From contig NZ_CP020465.1 of the NCBI RefSeq assembly GCF_002076895.1, positions 3,720,001-3,784,000 of the forward strand: DNA of 64,000 nt, in the 5' to 3' direction. Positions 55,513 through 64,000 of the stretch are shown here, one piece after another. Both the position numbers and the translations under genes were made by a program. The stretch is from Cognaticolwellia beringensis (lineage in GTDB: Bacteria; Pseudomonadota; Gammaproteobacteria; Enterobacterales; Alteromonadaceae). The notes under the pieces are model-generated. The model was not told the origin of the DNA. It did not search any database and saw only the letters and a list, made by a program, of their open reading frames with translations. Position 1 is the stretch's first letter; every line of letters begins with the position of its first letter.

Positions 55513-56210
55513 AGCGTAACCCTTAATATTGCTAATGTTGAATAATGTTAAGTGGTTCTTCTTTTAACTAACCACATATTTTTCGATATTCTATCAAGCT
55601 ACTTGTTGCAGTGGTGAATTAATTTGTGCCAAAGCGTTAATGACTACATTTGACTGTTATTCGTTGATTAAAACTTGCTCAAGCGATGTAATAAAACTGC
55701 GCTTACATGACTAACGTTTTTCTTTATTGGTTGGAAGGTGCTTATCCTTTTTTAATAATACCCTTAATTATTTTGACACCTTCTAACTAGCTAACGTCTT
55801 TATTTAAATAAGATTAATCCTAAGTTTATTAAATTTTTTGTAAACATGTTAATCAAATATAGATCAAAGAGGCATGATTGAATTACCCACAAAATCAATT
55901 GTAATAACCTGTGACAACTTAAGCTGATATAAATTTAATACGAGCTGTCTAAGTTAAATCACTTTGACCATCAGCAGAAAGTTAGCACTAATTTGAGACA
56001 TCATTCTAATATTCACTATTTTTATCGTAATTAACTGTGCTGATTACAGAAATTGATGCTTTACTTAAACTGTAAATGGAATTATCCAAAATTTAATTAC
56101 GTTGTAGGTGATAAATGAGTGTTATAGAACCTGAAAATCATTAAGCACGCAGTGCTATTGGGTATTTTATAGCGATATCATTAATAAGTTGTAATAAGGA
56201 GCACTTCGTT
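55513..56210. other. 700-base intergenic region, no gene seen
   Basis: AT-rich, with several stop codons in all frames. No tRNA, no strong hairpin with a T run and no clear promoter was noted. An ATAAGGAG-type Shine-Dalgarno for the next gene lies at its right end. Confidence 0.55.
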
Positions 56211-56675
56211 ATGGAAGGGATGATGACGGTTGAATCAAAAATTAATATTTTTGAAATAGCTCAGCCACCGATTAGTTGTAAGCTTATCATTGCTGCTGAA
56301 CAGCCAGTAGTAAATGGTATTTTTGTTGATTTTATCTTATTTAATCATATTGACAGAGATTTATCTGTGTTGACTTGGCATACGCCATTAGAAGGGTTTT
56401 ATTCAAAACTTTTTATTATTACCGACCAATATAATGAGCAAGTAGACTATCAAGGACCTATTATTAAACGCGCGAATCCGAGTCCAGAAGATTATCAATT
56501 GATCAGGGCCAACGGTAACGTTGCCACCCTACTAGACTTGAGTTTAGTGTATGATTTAATTCCAGGAGATTATAAAATAAAGCTTAACAAGAAAACCCTG
56601 CAGGTTATTGAAAACGACATGCCATTTTGTATTTGTCAATGCGAAATAGATACGTTAACTTTTAGGGTTAATTAG
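56211..56675 (+). CDS. Small protein resembling the N-terminal (propeptide-like) region of M35 metalloproteases
   Basis: 154 aa, no signal peptide and no HExxH zinc-protease motif. The body is beta-rich: LIIAAEQPVVNGIFVDFILFNH, DLSVLTWHTPLEGF (TPLEG at 58-62), VDYQG (about 78-82), IIKRANPSPEDY (KR at 86-87), LDLSLVYDLIPGDYKIKLNKK. The run of TPLEG, Y-x-G, KR-x-x-P and D-L-x-x-Y-D-L-x-x-G-x-Y resembles the segment that precedes the protease domain in fungal deuterolysins and bacterial M35 enzymes; this is recalled, not searched. It stands alone here, so it may be an inhibitor, a chaperone or an unrelated Ig-like domain. AGGAG lies nine bases before the ATG; 56223 is an alternative start. Confidence 0.65.
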   Translation: MEGMMTVESKINIFEIAQPPISCKLIIAAEQPVVNGIFVDFILFNHIDRDLSVLTWHTPLEGFYSKLFIITDQYNEQVDYQGPIIKRANPSPEDYQLIRANGNVATLLDLSLVYDLIPGDYKIKLNKKTLQVIENDMPFCICQCEIDTLTFRVN

Positions 56676-57347
56676 CAGATGGTTAGCTGATGTCAGGTCG
56701 TTAAGTCTTCATAAAAAAGCTTATTGCATTGCAATAAGCTTTTTAGTTTCAAGCGTAATTAATCGACATCATATTATTATCGCCCAATGAATTGAACGAA
56801 TTCAGACACCAAATTATTTTATCGAATAAAACTAACTTTGTTTGACTGTGCTTGTTGTCTTTAATTAATGGGAAGGGGCTGGTGTTCGTTTAAATGTGGG
56901 GGATTAATGTTTTGTCACGACTTATGTTTTAAGTCGTCGAAGTTGTTATATATCGATCACTTTAACTTCAAAATAGTCGTTAGTGTTTTGAAACCATTTC
57001 ATTTATTACATACGTATTCAACGCTAATTTAAAAAGAAGAATATTAAGGGGTTTAATAGTTATTATGTTGAGTTTTATGTTCATGTTCGTTTAACTTATT
57101 GATAATAAATGGTTAAGTTATAATTGTATCGACTTTTATTTTACGGTTAATTCTATGGTGGCTGTTTTATCTTCTAAGTAGGCTTTTAATCTGACTTTAT
57201 GAATACGTATGCAGATAGTATTCATCATCAAGCCTCCACTCTATATTAGAATTGTCTGCAAAACTAAGCAGAAAAATACAAATTATCGATATCAGCGCCG
57301 GATCGCTGAATAATAATTAAAGCATGGATGTATAGGGGAGTTCACCA
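56676..57347 (+). promoter_or_regulatory. Long leader of the TonB-receptor gene with three inverted repeats
   Basis: No gene seen beyond the terminator at its left. Inverted repeats: ACGACTTA/TAAGTCGT at 56917-56937 with a five-base loop; ATGAATAC/GTATTCAT at 57199-57225 with an 11-base spacer; TCAGCG-CCGGAT-CGCTGA at 57292-57309, about 40 bases before the start codon. The last is the likeliest operator by position. A GGGGAG Shine-Dalgarno is at 57335-57340. Confidence 0.55.
56715..56744 (+). terminator. Terminator after the M35-like gene
   Basis: Stem AAAAGCTTATTGC / GCAATAAGCTTTT with a short ATT loop, perfect and symmetric. Confidence 0.85.
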
Positions 57348-60104
57348 GTGTTAAATTTTAAACCAAGCCGAGTAACTTTGGCATTGCTATCAAGCGGTTT
57401 CATGGCGTTAAGCTTGCCAACTTTTGCAGAAGAAGTGGCACTTGAAACAGCAAAAGAAAAAGAAGTAGAAACCATCACAGTTACAGGTATACGTGGAAGC
57501 TTACAAAGAGCTCAAGCAATTAAAATGAGTTCAAGCTCTATCGTTGAAGTTTTATCGGCGGAAGATATTGGTAAATTACCTGATACAAGTATTGCTGAAT
57601 CATTAGCACGACTTCCCGGTGTAACCGGTGAAAGACGAAATGGCCGTACCAGTGGTTTATCTGTTCGTGGTTTTAATGAAAACTATGTGGGAACTTCACT
57701 CAATGGCCGTGAATTACTCGGTATGGGTGATAACCGCGGTGTAGAATATGATTTATATCCAACTGAAATTATATCTAACGTTGTTGTCTATAAAACACCT
57801 GAAGCTGGATTAGTGTCACAAGGCCTTGGTGGTACAGTTGATTTACAAACGGTCAGCCCGCTAAATTCAGACTCGGTCATGGCATTTAATGTCAATTTTG
57901 AACAAAATGAAAAAGATTCAGCAAATCCAGACTATGATAATGACGGACACCGATTTTCATTCAACTTCGTTGATAAGTTCATGGATGATACTTTAGGCGT
58001 TGCTTTAGTCTTATCTTCTTTAGAAACACCACGCCAAGAAGAAAACTTCCGCGCATGGGGTTATGCAGATACACCTGAAGGCAATAAAATATTGGGTGGT
58101 CACGATTCATTCGTTCGTTCTGCACTTTTAGAGCGTGATTCAATTGCTGCCATTATCGAATATGAGCCGACAGATGCGTTAAAAATTCAATTCGATGCGT
58201 TATATATAGATTTCAGTGAAAATGATGTTCGCCGAGGCCTTGAAGAGGGCGGTCCGGTGTGGGGTGGCGTAAATTATACGGAAACCAATGTAGAAGATGG
58301 TTTAGTTACTTCTGGCTACTGGGATGGCTTTCAATCTGTTGTTCGAAATGATGCCCGTACTCAAGATTCAAAACTAACCACATTTGGCTTAAATGTTGAG
58401 TACGTTTTGAATCAAGACTGGACAGCTGTTTTAGATATTTCAACAGGCTCTGTTGAAAAATCAATTGTTGATGTAGAGAGTTACTCTGGTGTTGGCCGTG
58501 CCGGCATTGATGGTCGACCTGGTGCCGCACGCTCTTGGGAAATGACGCCAACAGGTGTTATGTATAGTGATCATCCAACACTAGCGGGTGTTGATTATAC
58601 TGATGAAAGCCTTATGCGTTTAGCCGGCCCTCAAGCTTGGGGCGCACCTATCATTGGTAGTGACGCACAAGATGGCTTTATTAATCGTCCAGAATTTGAA
58701 GAAGACTTAGACAGTGTTCGTCTAGAAGTTAATGGCTTATTAGAATACGGTATTATTTCAGGTATCGAAGCTGGTGTACTTTATTCTGACCGTACTAAAG
58801 AAAAAATCAATGAAGGCGATTATTTAACTGCACCAGAATATCCAAATGATGGTCCAATTCCTAATGTATTAGGTGTCGCTGACTTAGGATTTATCGGTAT
58901 TAATGGCGTTTTAGCTTACGATAGTATTGGTCTATATAAAAGTGGCTACTACACAGAAACAGCTGCTTCTTTAGTACAAACAGATCGCTTAGGTGATACT
59001 TATACTATTAATGAAGAGCAATTATCTGCTTACGTAAAACTAAATTTAGAAGCTGAATTTGGTGATGTGCTAATGAGTGGTAATGTAGGTTTACAAGTTG
59101 TTAGCATTGATCAAACATCTACAGGCTTCTCCGTTGTTGATAATGCCACTGGCTATGTTGATGCGACTCCGGTAAGTGGTGGTGATTCATATACTGACAT
59201 TCTGCCCACTTTAAACTTAAGCTTTGAAATTGCTGAAAATCAGTTTATTCGTACAGCAATGGGCAAAGTATTAAGTCGTCCACGTATGGATGATATGCGC
59301 CCTAATAATAGAGCAACTTTTTCATTCAACGATAACAATATTAATAGCACCGATCCTGAAAATGGAGCATGGTCTGGCAGTAGCGGAAATCCAACACTTA
59401 AACCATTAGAAGCCAATCAATTCGATTTGTCTTACGAAAATTACTTTACTGATGATGGCTATTTTGCAGCAACATTCTTCTATAAAGATTTAAAAAATTG
59501 GCATCGAAGTGGTCAAGCGTTAACAGATTTTTCAGACGTTTATATTCCTGAGTATCATCAAGGGTCAACGGGTCAAGCGCCTGCGAGCTTTTTAGGTTTT
59601 GTAGACTCAACTGAAGACGGTTTGCAAGGCTTTGTACGTGGTTATGAATTCCAAGCCAGTGTACCATTTCGCTTAATTCACGAAAAACTAGAAGGTTTTG
59701 GTCTTGCCGTTAGTGCAACTTTCATTGATGGTGAATTAGAAGACGGCGGTCGAATTCCAGGTCTTTCTGAAGAAAGCTATTCATTAACCGCTTATTATGA
59801 ATATAAAGGTTTCGAATTCCGTATTGCGGGCACTAAACGCGATGAGTTTTTAACTGAAACTCGTGGTTTAAGTCTTGCGCTTGATGAAACTGAAGATTTA
59901 GGCTCAGAAATTTGGGATGCACAAGTTAGTTACGACTTTAAAGAGTCTGGTATCGAGTCACTTGAAGGGTTGCGTATTACATTACAAGCGCAAAACTTAA
60001 CAGACGAAGACACCTTACAAGCTGAAGCAACGGATGGTCGACAAATTAGGTCTTACCAATCGTTTGGTGCAAACTACTCGTTAGGTCTTAATTACAAGTT
60101 TTAA
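57348..60104 (+). CDS. TonB-dependent outer-membrane receptor
   Basis: Imports a scarce ligand, often a carbohydrate in this subfamily, across the outer membrane with TonB energy. 918 aa. Signal peptide (MLNFKPSRVTLALLSSGFMALSLPTFA); TonB-box region ETITVTGIRGSLQRAQ; plug domain with SSSIVEVLSAEDIGKLPDTSIAESLARLPGVTGER, GLSVRGFNENY, and TEIISNVVVYKTPEAGLVSQGLGGTVDL. A long barrel follows, ending in the terminal aromatic YSLGLNYKF. The RGSLQRA and IGKLPD signatures are those of the TIGR01782 type common in Alteromonadales, Caulobacter and Xanthomonas carbohydrate loci. The start is GTG 57348, seven bases after GGGGAG. No SusD-like or glycosidase gene accompanies it. Confidence 0.93.
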   Translation: MLNFKPSRVTLALLSSGFMALSLPTFAEEVALETAKEKEVETITVTGIRGSLQRAQAIKMSSSSIVEVLSAEDIGKLPDTSIAESLARLPGVTGERRNGRTSGLSVRGFNENYVGTSLNGRELLGMGDNRGVEYDLYPTEIISNVVVYKTPEAGLVSQGLGGTVDLQTVSPLNSDSVMAFNVNFEQNEKDSANPDYDNDGHRFSFNFVDKFMDDTLGVALVLSSLETPRQEENFRAWGYADTPEGNKILGGHDSFVRSALLERDSIAAIIEYEPTDALKIQFDALYIDFSENDVRRGLEEGGPVWGGVNYTETNVEDGLVTSGYWDGFQSVVRNDARTQDSKLTTFGLNVEYVLNQDWTAVLDISTGSVEKSIVDVESYSGVGRAGIDGRPGAARSWEMTPTGVMYSDHPTLAGVDYTDESLMRLAGPQAWGAPIIGSDAQDGFINRPEFEEDLDSVRLEVNGLLEYGIISGIEAGVLYSDRTKEKINEGDYLTAPEYPNDGPIPNVLGVADLGFIGINGVLAYDSIGLYKSGYYTETAASLVQTDRLGDTYTINEEQLSAYVKLNLEAEFGDVLMSGNVGLQVVSIDQTSTGFSVVDNATGYVDATPVSGGDSYTDILPTLNLSFEIAENQFIRTAMGKVLSRPRMDDMRPNNRATFSFNDNNINSTDPENGAWSGSSGNPTLKPLEANQFDLSYENYFTDDGYFAATFFYKDLKNWHRSGQALTDFSDVYIPEYHQGSTGQAPASFLGFVDSTEDGLQGFVRGYEFQASVPFRLIHEKLEGFGLAVSATFIDGELEDGGRIPGLSEESYSLTAYYEYKGFEFRIAGTKRDEFLTETRGLSLALDETEDLGSEIWDAQVSYDFKESGIESLEGLRITLQAQNLTDEDTLQAEATDGRQIRSYQSFGANYSLGLNYKF

Positions 60105-60139
60105 TTATTAAGTGTAATTAATTAAACGTTTGTAAAATT

Positions 60140-60168
60140 AAAACCTGCTAGGCTTCTAGCAGGTTTTA
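60140..60168 (+). terminator. Terminator after the TonB receptor
   Basis: AAAACCTGCTAG / CTAGCAGGTTTT stem with a short loop, followed by ATT. It may leave partial read-through to the halogenase gene. Confidence 0.85.
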
Positions 60169-60239
60169 TTATTTGGACCGTGATAAAGTTTTATATTGAA
60201 TTAATGTATATGTAGTAGTAATAAAGTAGAGAATTACAC

Positions 60240-61730
60240 ATGACAAATAAAATTAAAAAAGTTGTTGTTCTAGGCGGTGGTACTGCAGGTTGGATGTCAG
60301 CCTCATTAATTAAAAAGTTAATGGGCAAGTCAGTTGATGTTGAATTGGTTGAGTCAGAAGCTATAGCGAGTGTTGGTGTAGGTGAAGCGACTATCCCTCC
60401 TATTCGTTTATTTAATAGCGTGCTTGGAATTAATGAAGCTGAGTTTCTGCGAGAGACTAAAGCGACTATCAAGCTTGGCATAAAATTCGAAAATTGGAAA
60501 AACACCGAAGAAAGCTATTTTCATACTTTTGGTGCTGCAGGTAAAAGTTCTCCATTTTGTCAATTTCATCATTATTTAAAACGTGCACAAGATGCCGGAC
60601 TAAAAGATAATTTATGGGATTACGACCTGAATTATCTATGTGCAACCCAAGGTAAGTTTGCGCAAATAAAATCTAAAGACCCTATTATTGATATTCCTTA
60701 CGCCTTTCATTTTGATGCCGGCTTATACGCAGAATTTTTAAGAAAATTTAGTGAAAAAATCGGCGTTAAACGCACCGAGGGCATGGTTGAAAATGTTGAG
60801 CAATGTAAAAAAACCGGTAACGTAAATTCATTGGTACTAAAAAGTGGCGAGGTAATTAAAGGTGATTTGTTTATTGATTGCTCTGGTTTTCGCGGTCTGC
60901 TAATACAACAAACGCTTAATACTGGTTATGAAGACTGGGGGCATTGGCTACCTTGTGACCGGGCCGTGGCAGTGCCTTCTAAAAGGTTCGACGAAACAGT
61001 GCCTTATACTCGCTCAATTGCGCACGCAGGGGGTTGGCAATGGCGTATACCGTTGCAACATCGCAACGGCAATGGTCTCGTTTATAGCAGTAAACATTAT
61101 AGCGATGAACAAGCTAAAGCACTGTTATTAGCCAATATTGAGTCAGAGCCCTTAGCAGAACCTCGAATTATAAAATTTACTACGGGGCGTCGACGTAAAC
61201 AGTGGCATAAAAATGTAATCGCGATAGGATTATCGAGCGGATTTTTAGAGCCGCTTGAGTCAACCAGTATTCATTTAATTCAATCAGCCATTGTGCGCCT
61301 GATTCATATGTTCCCGCAAAAGGGTATCAGTACAGCACAAGTTGATGAATATAATCGTCAATCGAAAGTAGAGTATGAACAAATACGAGATTTTATTATC
61401 TTGCATTATCATGTTAACCAAAGGGACGACAGTCAACTGTGGCGTGATTTACGTGAAATGGATATACCAGAGTCTTTAGCGGAAAAAATTAAACTCTTTA
61501 AAGAAAGCGGCAAAATATTTCGTGAGCAAAACGACTTGTTTAATGAAGGTTCATGGTTACAAGTGATGTTAGGACAGGGCATAGAGCCAGAAGATTATCA
61601 TCCTATGGCGAATGATATGCCGCTTGAGCAGCTCAACTCGATGTTAGCGAAAATTAAAGCTATCAAACATGAGCCGCTAACAAAGCTGCCAAGTCATGAT
61701 GAGTATTTAACTAATTTTTGTCGGTTGTAG
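60240..61730 (+). CDS. Flavin-dependent tryptophan-halogenase family protein
   Basis: 496 aa. FAD-binding GGGTAGWM at 12-19, VGVGEATIP (47-53), the candidate catalytic Lys78 in ATIKLGIKFENW, the family WxWxIP as GGWQWRIPL, and the catalytic Glu region SSGFLEPLESTSIH. These match PrnA-type halogenases, where Lys79 and Glu346 are catalytic. It should therefore be a functional halogenase or brominase, but the substrate is open. Members beside TonB receptors in Alteromonadales and Xanthomonas have no firmly assigned role. No flavin reductase gene is seen nearby. It follows the receptor gene after 135 bases and a terminator. Confidence 0.92.
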   Translation: MTNKIKKVVVLGGGTAGWMSASLIKKLMGKSVDVELVESEAIASVGVGEATIPPIRLFNSVLGINEAEFLRETKATIKLGIKFENWKNTEESYFHTFGAAGKSSPFCQFHHYLKRAQDAGLKDNLWDYDLNYLCATQGKFAQIKSKDPIIDIPYAFHFDAGLYAEFLRKFSEKIGVKRTEGMVENVEQCKKTGNVNSLVLKSGEVIKGDLFIDCSGFRGLLIQQTLNTGYEDWGHWLPCDRAVAVPSKRFDETVPYTRSIAHAGGWQWRIPLQHRNGNGLVYSSKHYSDEQAKALLLANIESEPLAEPRIIKFTTGRRRKQWHKNVIAIGLSSGFLEPLESTSIHLIQSAIVRLIHMFPQKGISTAQVDEYNRQSKVEYEQIRDFIILHYHVNQRDDSQLWRDLREMDIPESLAEKIKLFKESGKIFREQNDLFNEGSWLQVMLGQGIEPEDYHPMANDMPLEQLNSMLAKIKAIKHEPLTKLPSHDEYLTNFCRL

Positions 61731-61791
61731 TGATTAGTTATATTACTTATTTTAGTTATTTTTAAATTCCAATTGTTAAACAGAGTGATCA

Positions 61792-62709
61792 ATGAAACAC
61801 AGTAAACTAGGCAACTCAACTATCGAATCATCACGTTTTATCTACGGCTGTATGCGTATTGCTGGCGACAACAGCACGAGCGATCGTAGTAAAGGTAAAC
61901 GGGCAATAATGACGGCGTTGGATGCAGGCTATAACCATTTTGATCATGCTGATATCTATGGTGGTGGTGCAAGTGAAAGTATTTTTGGAGAGATATTAGC
62001 AGAACAACCGCATTTACGTGAAAAAATGATTATTACCTCAAAAGCTGGTATCCGACCAAAAAATAATGATGATAGCTACGCACCAACTCGTTATGATTTT
62101 AGCCAAAAGTATTTATTGGCCAGTGTGGAAGGTTCATTAAAACGTTTAAATACCGATCATTTAGATCTGTTTTTGCTGCATCGACCTGATTATTTATTTG
62201 ACGCAAATGAGGTGGCAGAAACCTTTGCGTTATTAAAAGCCAGCGGTAAGGTTAAGCATTTTGGTGTCAGTAATTTTAAACCCTCGCAAGTTGCGTTGTT
62301 AAAATCTGCGTTATCTATGCCACTGTTGGTTAATCAGGTTGAAATTAATATTCACAATATCGATACCTTACTTGATGGCACGTTAGATCAATGCCAACAG
62401 CATGGTATTACACCTATTGCGTGGTGTCCGCTGGGCGGCGTTGCTTATTCAGCTTGGGGCAACACTTTTTCAGTTGAAGATGAGCAAAGAATTGAAAGCG
62501 AGCTAAACAACCAAAGTAAAAAATATGGTTGCGCACCTTGGCAAGTTATTCTCGCTTGGTTGTTACAACATCCTGCCAATGTTTTCCCCATTATAGGTTC
62601 AACGACCCCAGAACGCATTATTGCGGCTAAACAAGCCTTAGCAATAGATTATTCGCGTGAAGATTGGTATCGCTTGCTAGAAGCTAGAAATGGCCAAGCA
62701 GTGCCGTAG
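61792..62709 (+). CDS. Aldo/keto reductase (YdhF-like)
   Basis: NADPH-dependent carbonyl reductase, TIM-barrel. 305 aa. Catalytic-tetrad neighbourhood: HFDHADIYGGGASESIFGEIL (Asp and Tyr), IITSKAGI (Lys), DLFLLHRPD (His); then HFGVSNFKPSQVALL and the cofactor-binding PIIGSTTPERI. Very close in pattern to E. coli YdhF. It starts 62 bases after the halogenase gene in the same direction, so the two may form an operon. Confidence 0.93.
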   Translation: MKHSKLGNSTIESSRFIYGCMRIAGDNSTSDRSKGKRAIMTALDAGYNHFDHADIYGGGASESIFGEILAEQPHLREKMIITSKAGIRPKNNDDSYAPTRYDFSQKYLLASVEGSLKRLNTDHLDLFLLHRPDYLFDANEVAETFALLKASGKVKHFGVSNFKPSQVALLKSALSMPLLVNQVEINIHNIDTLLDGTLDQCQQHGITPIAWCPLGGVAYSAWGNTFSVEDEQRIESELNNQSKKYGCAPWQVILAWLLQHPANVFPIIGSTTPERIIAAKQALAIDYSREDWYRLLEARNGQAVP

Positions 62710-62744
62710 GTTTTTTAAAGAGAGTCTTAAGTGAGCCACCAAAA

Positions 62745-62783
62745 AAGCCACTCATTTACTTTATAATCGTAAGTGAGTGGCTT
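62745..62783. terminator. Bidirectional terminator between the aldo/keto reductase and U32 genes
   Basis: AAGCCACTCATTTAC / GTAAGTGAGTGGCTT stem with one wobble and a nine-base loop; six T follow on the minus strand. Confidence 0.85.
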
Positions 62784-62822
62784 TATTAATTTACATTGTC
62801 TAAATAATAAGTCGTACTTTAT

Positions 62823-64000
62823 CTACAACCCATTATGGTATTGAATATTAGTCGACTCAGGCACTAAATTATTTAACTGTTGTTTTACTGCCGACTGATT
62901 ATCTTTCACTTGCATAGACAATAGTGCTTCAAATTGGCTGATCAACAAGGCTTTATCAGGAGAGGCTTTATCGCCTGCGCCAATGTTGGTTAAATCAATC
63001 ATAAAGCTGTCGAATAAATCAGATAAGTCTTCAATAACTTCCATATTTAAAAACTGATCTTGGTTATAAATACTTGGATAACCCGCTTTTTGCTTATCAA
63101 TGGCAAACGACACGCCTTTAAGGTTAGTGATGCTAGTCGACTTATCACAAGACAGCATACAACCATTGTCGATGCGTGGTTTTTCACAGCCAACACTTTG
63201 TTGGAAGAAACATTGTCGGCTAGTCATCAACAAAATAGGGTGGTAAATACTGTAAAACAATTTAAAGTTTTCAGGACGTGCAATATGCTTCATTTGCATG
63301 GCATTAATTTCGTTTGAAATAAACGCGCCGCTACAGTCAAAGTCTTCTTTCATGGCTAATAGCGCGTATGAGTTGGTGGTGTTTAAAAACGGGCCAGCAA
63401 TCCATTTTATGCCTAAGGCATTGGCTTTATAAGCAATACCAGTGTTATTTGTGACGATAAGTTCAGGTTTTACTTGCTCTAAAATCGTAACAGCAGCGTC
63501 ATAATCTTTTCCGATTAGCACGGCAGGAAACCATGGAATTAAACGTGGATTGTCTTGTAAAAAGCCAACATACTTAGTGCAGCCACGTTTGTAAGCATCG
63601 GGTAATTTAAAGTAAATATCGGCATCAGTAATCTCTGTAAGCGCAACATCGGTTTCGTCACAAATCAAAATTGATAGTTCAGCTTTACTCGCGTTTTTAG
63701 TATCACTTTTAGGGTGACTAACCAACTTAGGTAACGTCACCTCAGGGATAATATCAACCGCATTATTTAACGTGCTAGCGATTTGGTTTTTAAGTGCGGT
63801 TAGCTCTTTAAAAGGGATACTTAAACCGGCATTTAATTTGTCGCAGTTTAGCTCGTTAAGTAAAAACTCAGCATTATTAAAGCTTTTAAAGCGTTTTTCG
63901 ATGGTTGCTTTATCAATACTAGCGTTATCACTAGCGCGTAATAGGCTAGTAGAGTGCACGGTAAAGGTATTTTGCTCAATAGAAAAGCCAGTGGTAGTCA
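62823..64000 (-). CDS. Peptidase U32 family protein, C-terminal part (runs off the right edge)
   Basis: 392 codons from the window edge to the stop, open throughout, so the N-terminal catalytic U32 part lies to the right. The visible part begins with a variable region with FKELTALKNQIAST, then an alpha/beta domain: ILICDETDVALTEI, ELIVTNNTGIAYKANALGIKWIAGPFLNTTNSYALLAM (split here), ILLMTSRQCFFQQSVGC, and GVSFAIDKQKAGYPSIYN. The C-rich segment (CFFQQSVGCEKP, DNGCMLSCDKS) and the SFMIDLTNIGAG ending match the C-terminal domain of U32 proteins of the RlhA/YhbU type. Which one cannot be told. An in-frame GTG at 63959 is not a real start, since the frame stays open upstream of it. Confidence 0.85.
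   Translation of the reverse strand, partial: TTTGFSIEQNTFTVHSTSLLRASDNASIDKATIEKRFKSFNNAEFLLNELNCDKLNAGLSIPFKELTALKNQIASTLNNAVDIIPEVTLPKLVSHPKSDTKNASKAELSILICDETDVALTEITDADIYFKLPDAYKRGCTKYVGFLQDNPRLIPWFPAVLIGKDYDAAVTILEQVKPELIVTNNTGIAYKANALGIKWIAGPFLNTTNSYALLAMKEDFDCSGAFISNEINAMQMKHIARPENFKLFYSIYHPILLMTSRQCFFQQSVGCEKPRIDNGCMLSCDKSTSITNLKGVSFAIDKQKAGYPSIYNQDQFLNMEVIEDLSDLFDSFMIDLTNIGAGDKASPDKALLISQFEALLSMQVKDNQSAVKQQLNNLVPESTNIQYHNGL

Overview
The window is AT-rich chromosomal DNA of a marine gammaproteobacterium, most likely Alteromonadales close to Colwellia/Thalassotalea. This is judged from protein character (GlnS, YciO, ScpA/B, YcgL, YcgN, E. coli-type PntAB), the trp gene order E-G-D-C(F)-B-A, and a LiuR-type leucine degradation locus. 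I see no rRNA, tRNA, CRISPR array, transposase or prophage. Most of the window is ordinary housekeeping DNA, broken by one decayed patch (23.4-25.7 kb), one dead transporter gene (51.1-51.9 kb) and an accessory right end (54.7-62.7 kb).

Layout. 1-1.4 kb: 5' part of ilvI (minus strand) behind a Leu/Val-rich leader peptide and attenuator. 1.7-6.1 kb: small envelope proteins (DUF4136 lipoprotein, DUF3718 protein, TonB-C-domain protein), an alpha/beta hydrolase and a DUF2785 protein. 6.4-8.1 kb: glnS. 8.2-15.5 kb: complete trp operon (minus strand) with a leader peptide carrying three consecutive Trp codons and an intrinsic attenuator. 15.6-23.3 kb: rnm, yciO, scpA, scpB, rluB, rnd, ycgL, a MltB-type lytic transglycosylase and ycgN. 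23.4-25.7 kb: remnants of a ROK regulator and a sodium:solute symporter, an intact glycerate 2-kinase, then a decayed second ycgN joined to an EAL-domain remnant. 26.3-38.5 kb: gamma-carbonic anhydrase, pntAB, an alanine/glycine:cation symporter, an RhlE-type helicase, a Cys4 protein, a GGDEF cyclase, a Kef-type antiporter and a patatin. 38.7-39.3 kb: a second DUF3718 gene behind a GEMM-I cyclic-di-GMP riboswitch. 39.5-49.9 kb: leucine/isovalerate degradation genes (liuR, ivd, liuBCDE, scoAB) with a divergent thiolase and two matching palindromic operators. 50-55.5 kb: an unknown exported protein, a short-chain fatty acid transporter pseudogene, yegD, an RNase HI with a hybrid-binding domain, and a Bacteroidetes-like lgt. 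56.2-62.7 kb: an M35-propeptide-like protein, a TonB-dependent receptor, a flavin-dependent tryptophan-halogenase-family protein and an aldo/keto reductase. 62.8-64 kb: 3' end of a U32 peptidase-family gene.

How the parts work together. The Liu genes form one pathway: Ivd makes 3-methylcrotonyl-CoA, LiuB/LiuD carboxylate it, LiuC hydrates it, LiuE cleaves HMG-CoA to acetyl-CoA and acetoacetate, ScoAB activates acetoacetate and the thiolase splits acetoacetyl-CoA. LiuR probably controls both directions through TTTACG-N4-CGTAAA palindromes. The ilv and trp operons both use ribosome-mediated attenuation that can be read from the sequence. The DGC-type gene and the GEMM riboswitch show that c-di-GMP signalling is in use. 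The items most worth a second look are the riboswitch/DUF3718 pair, the ycgN-EAL junction, the receptor-halogenase-reductase cluster and the foreign-looking Lgt.
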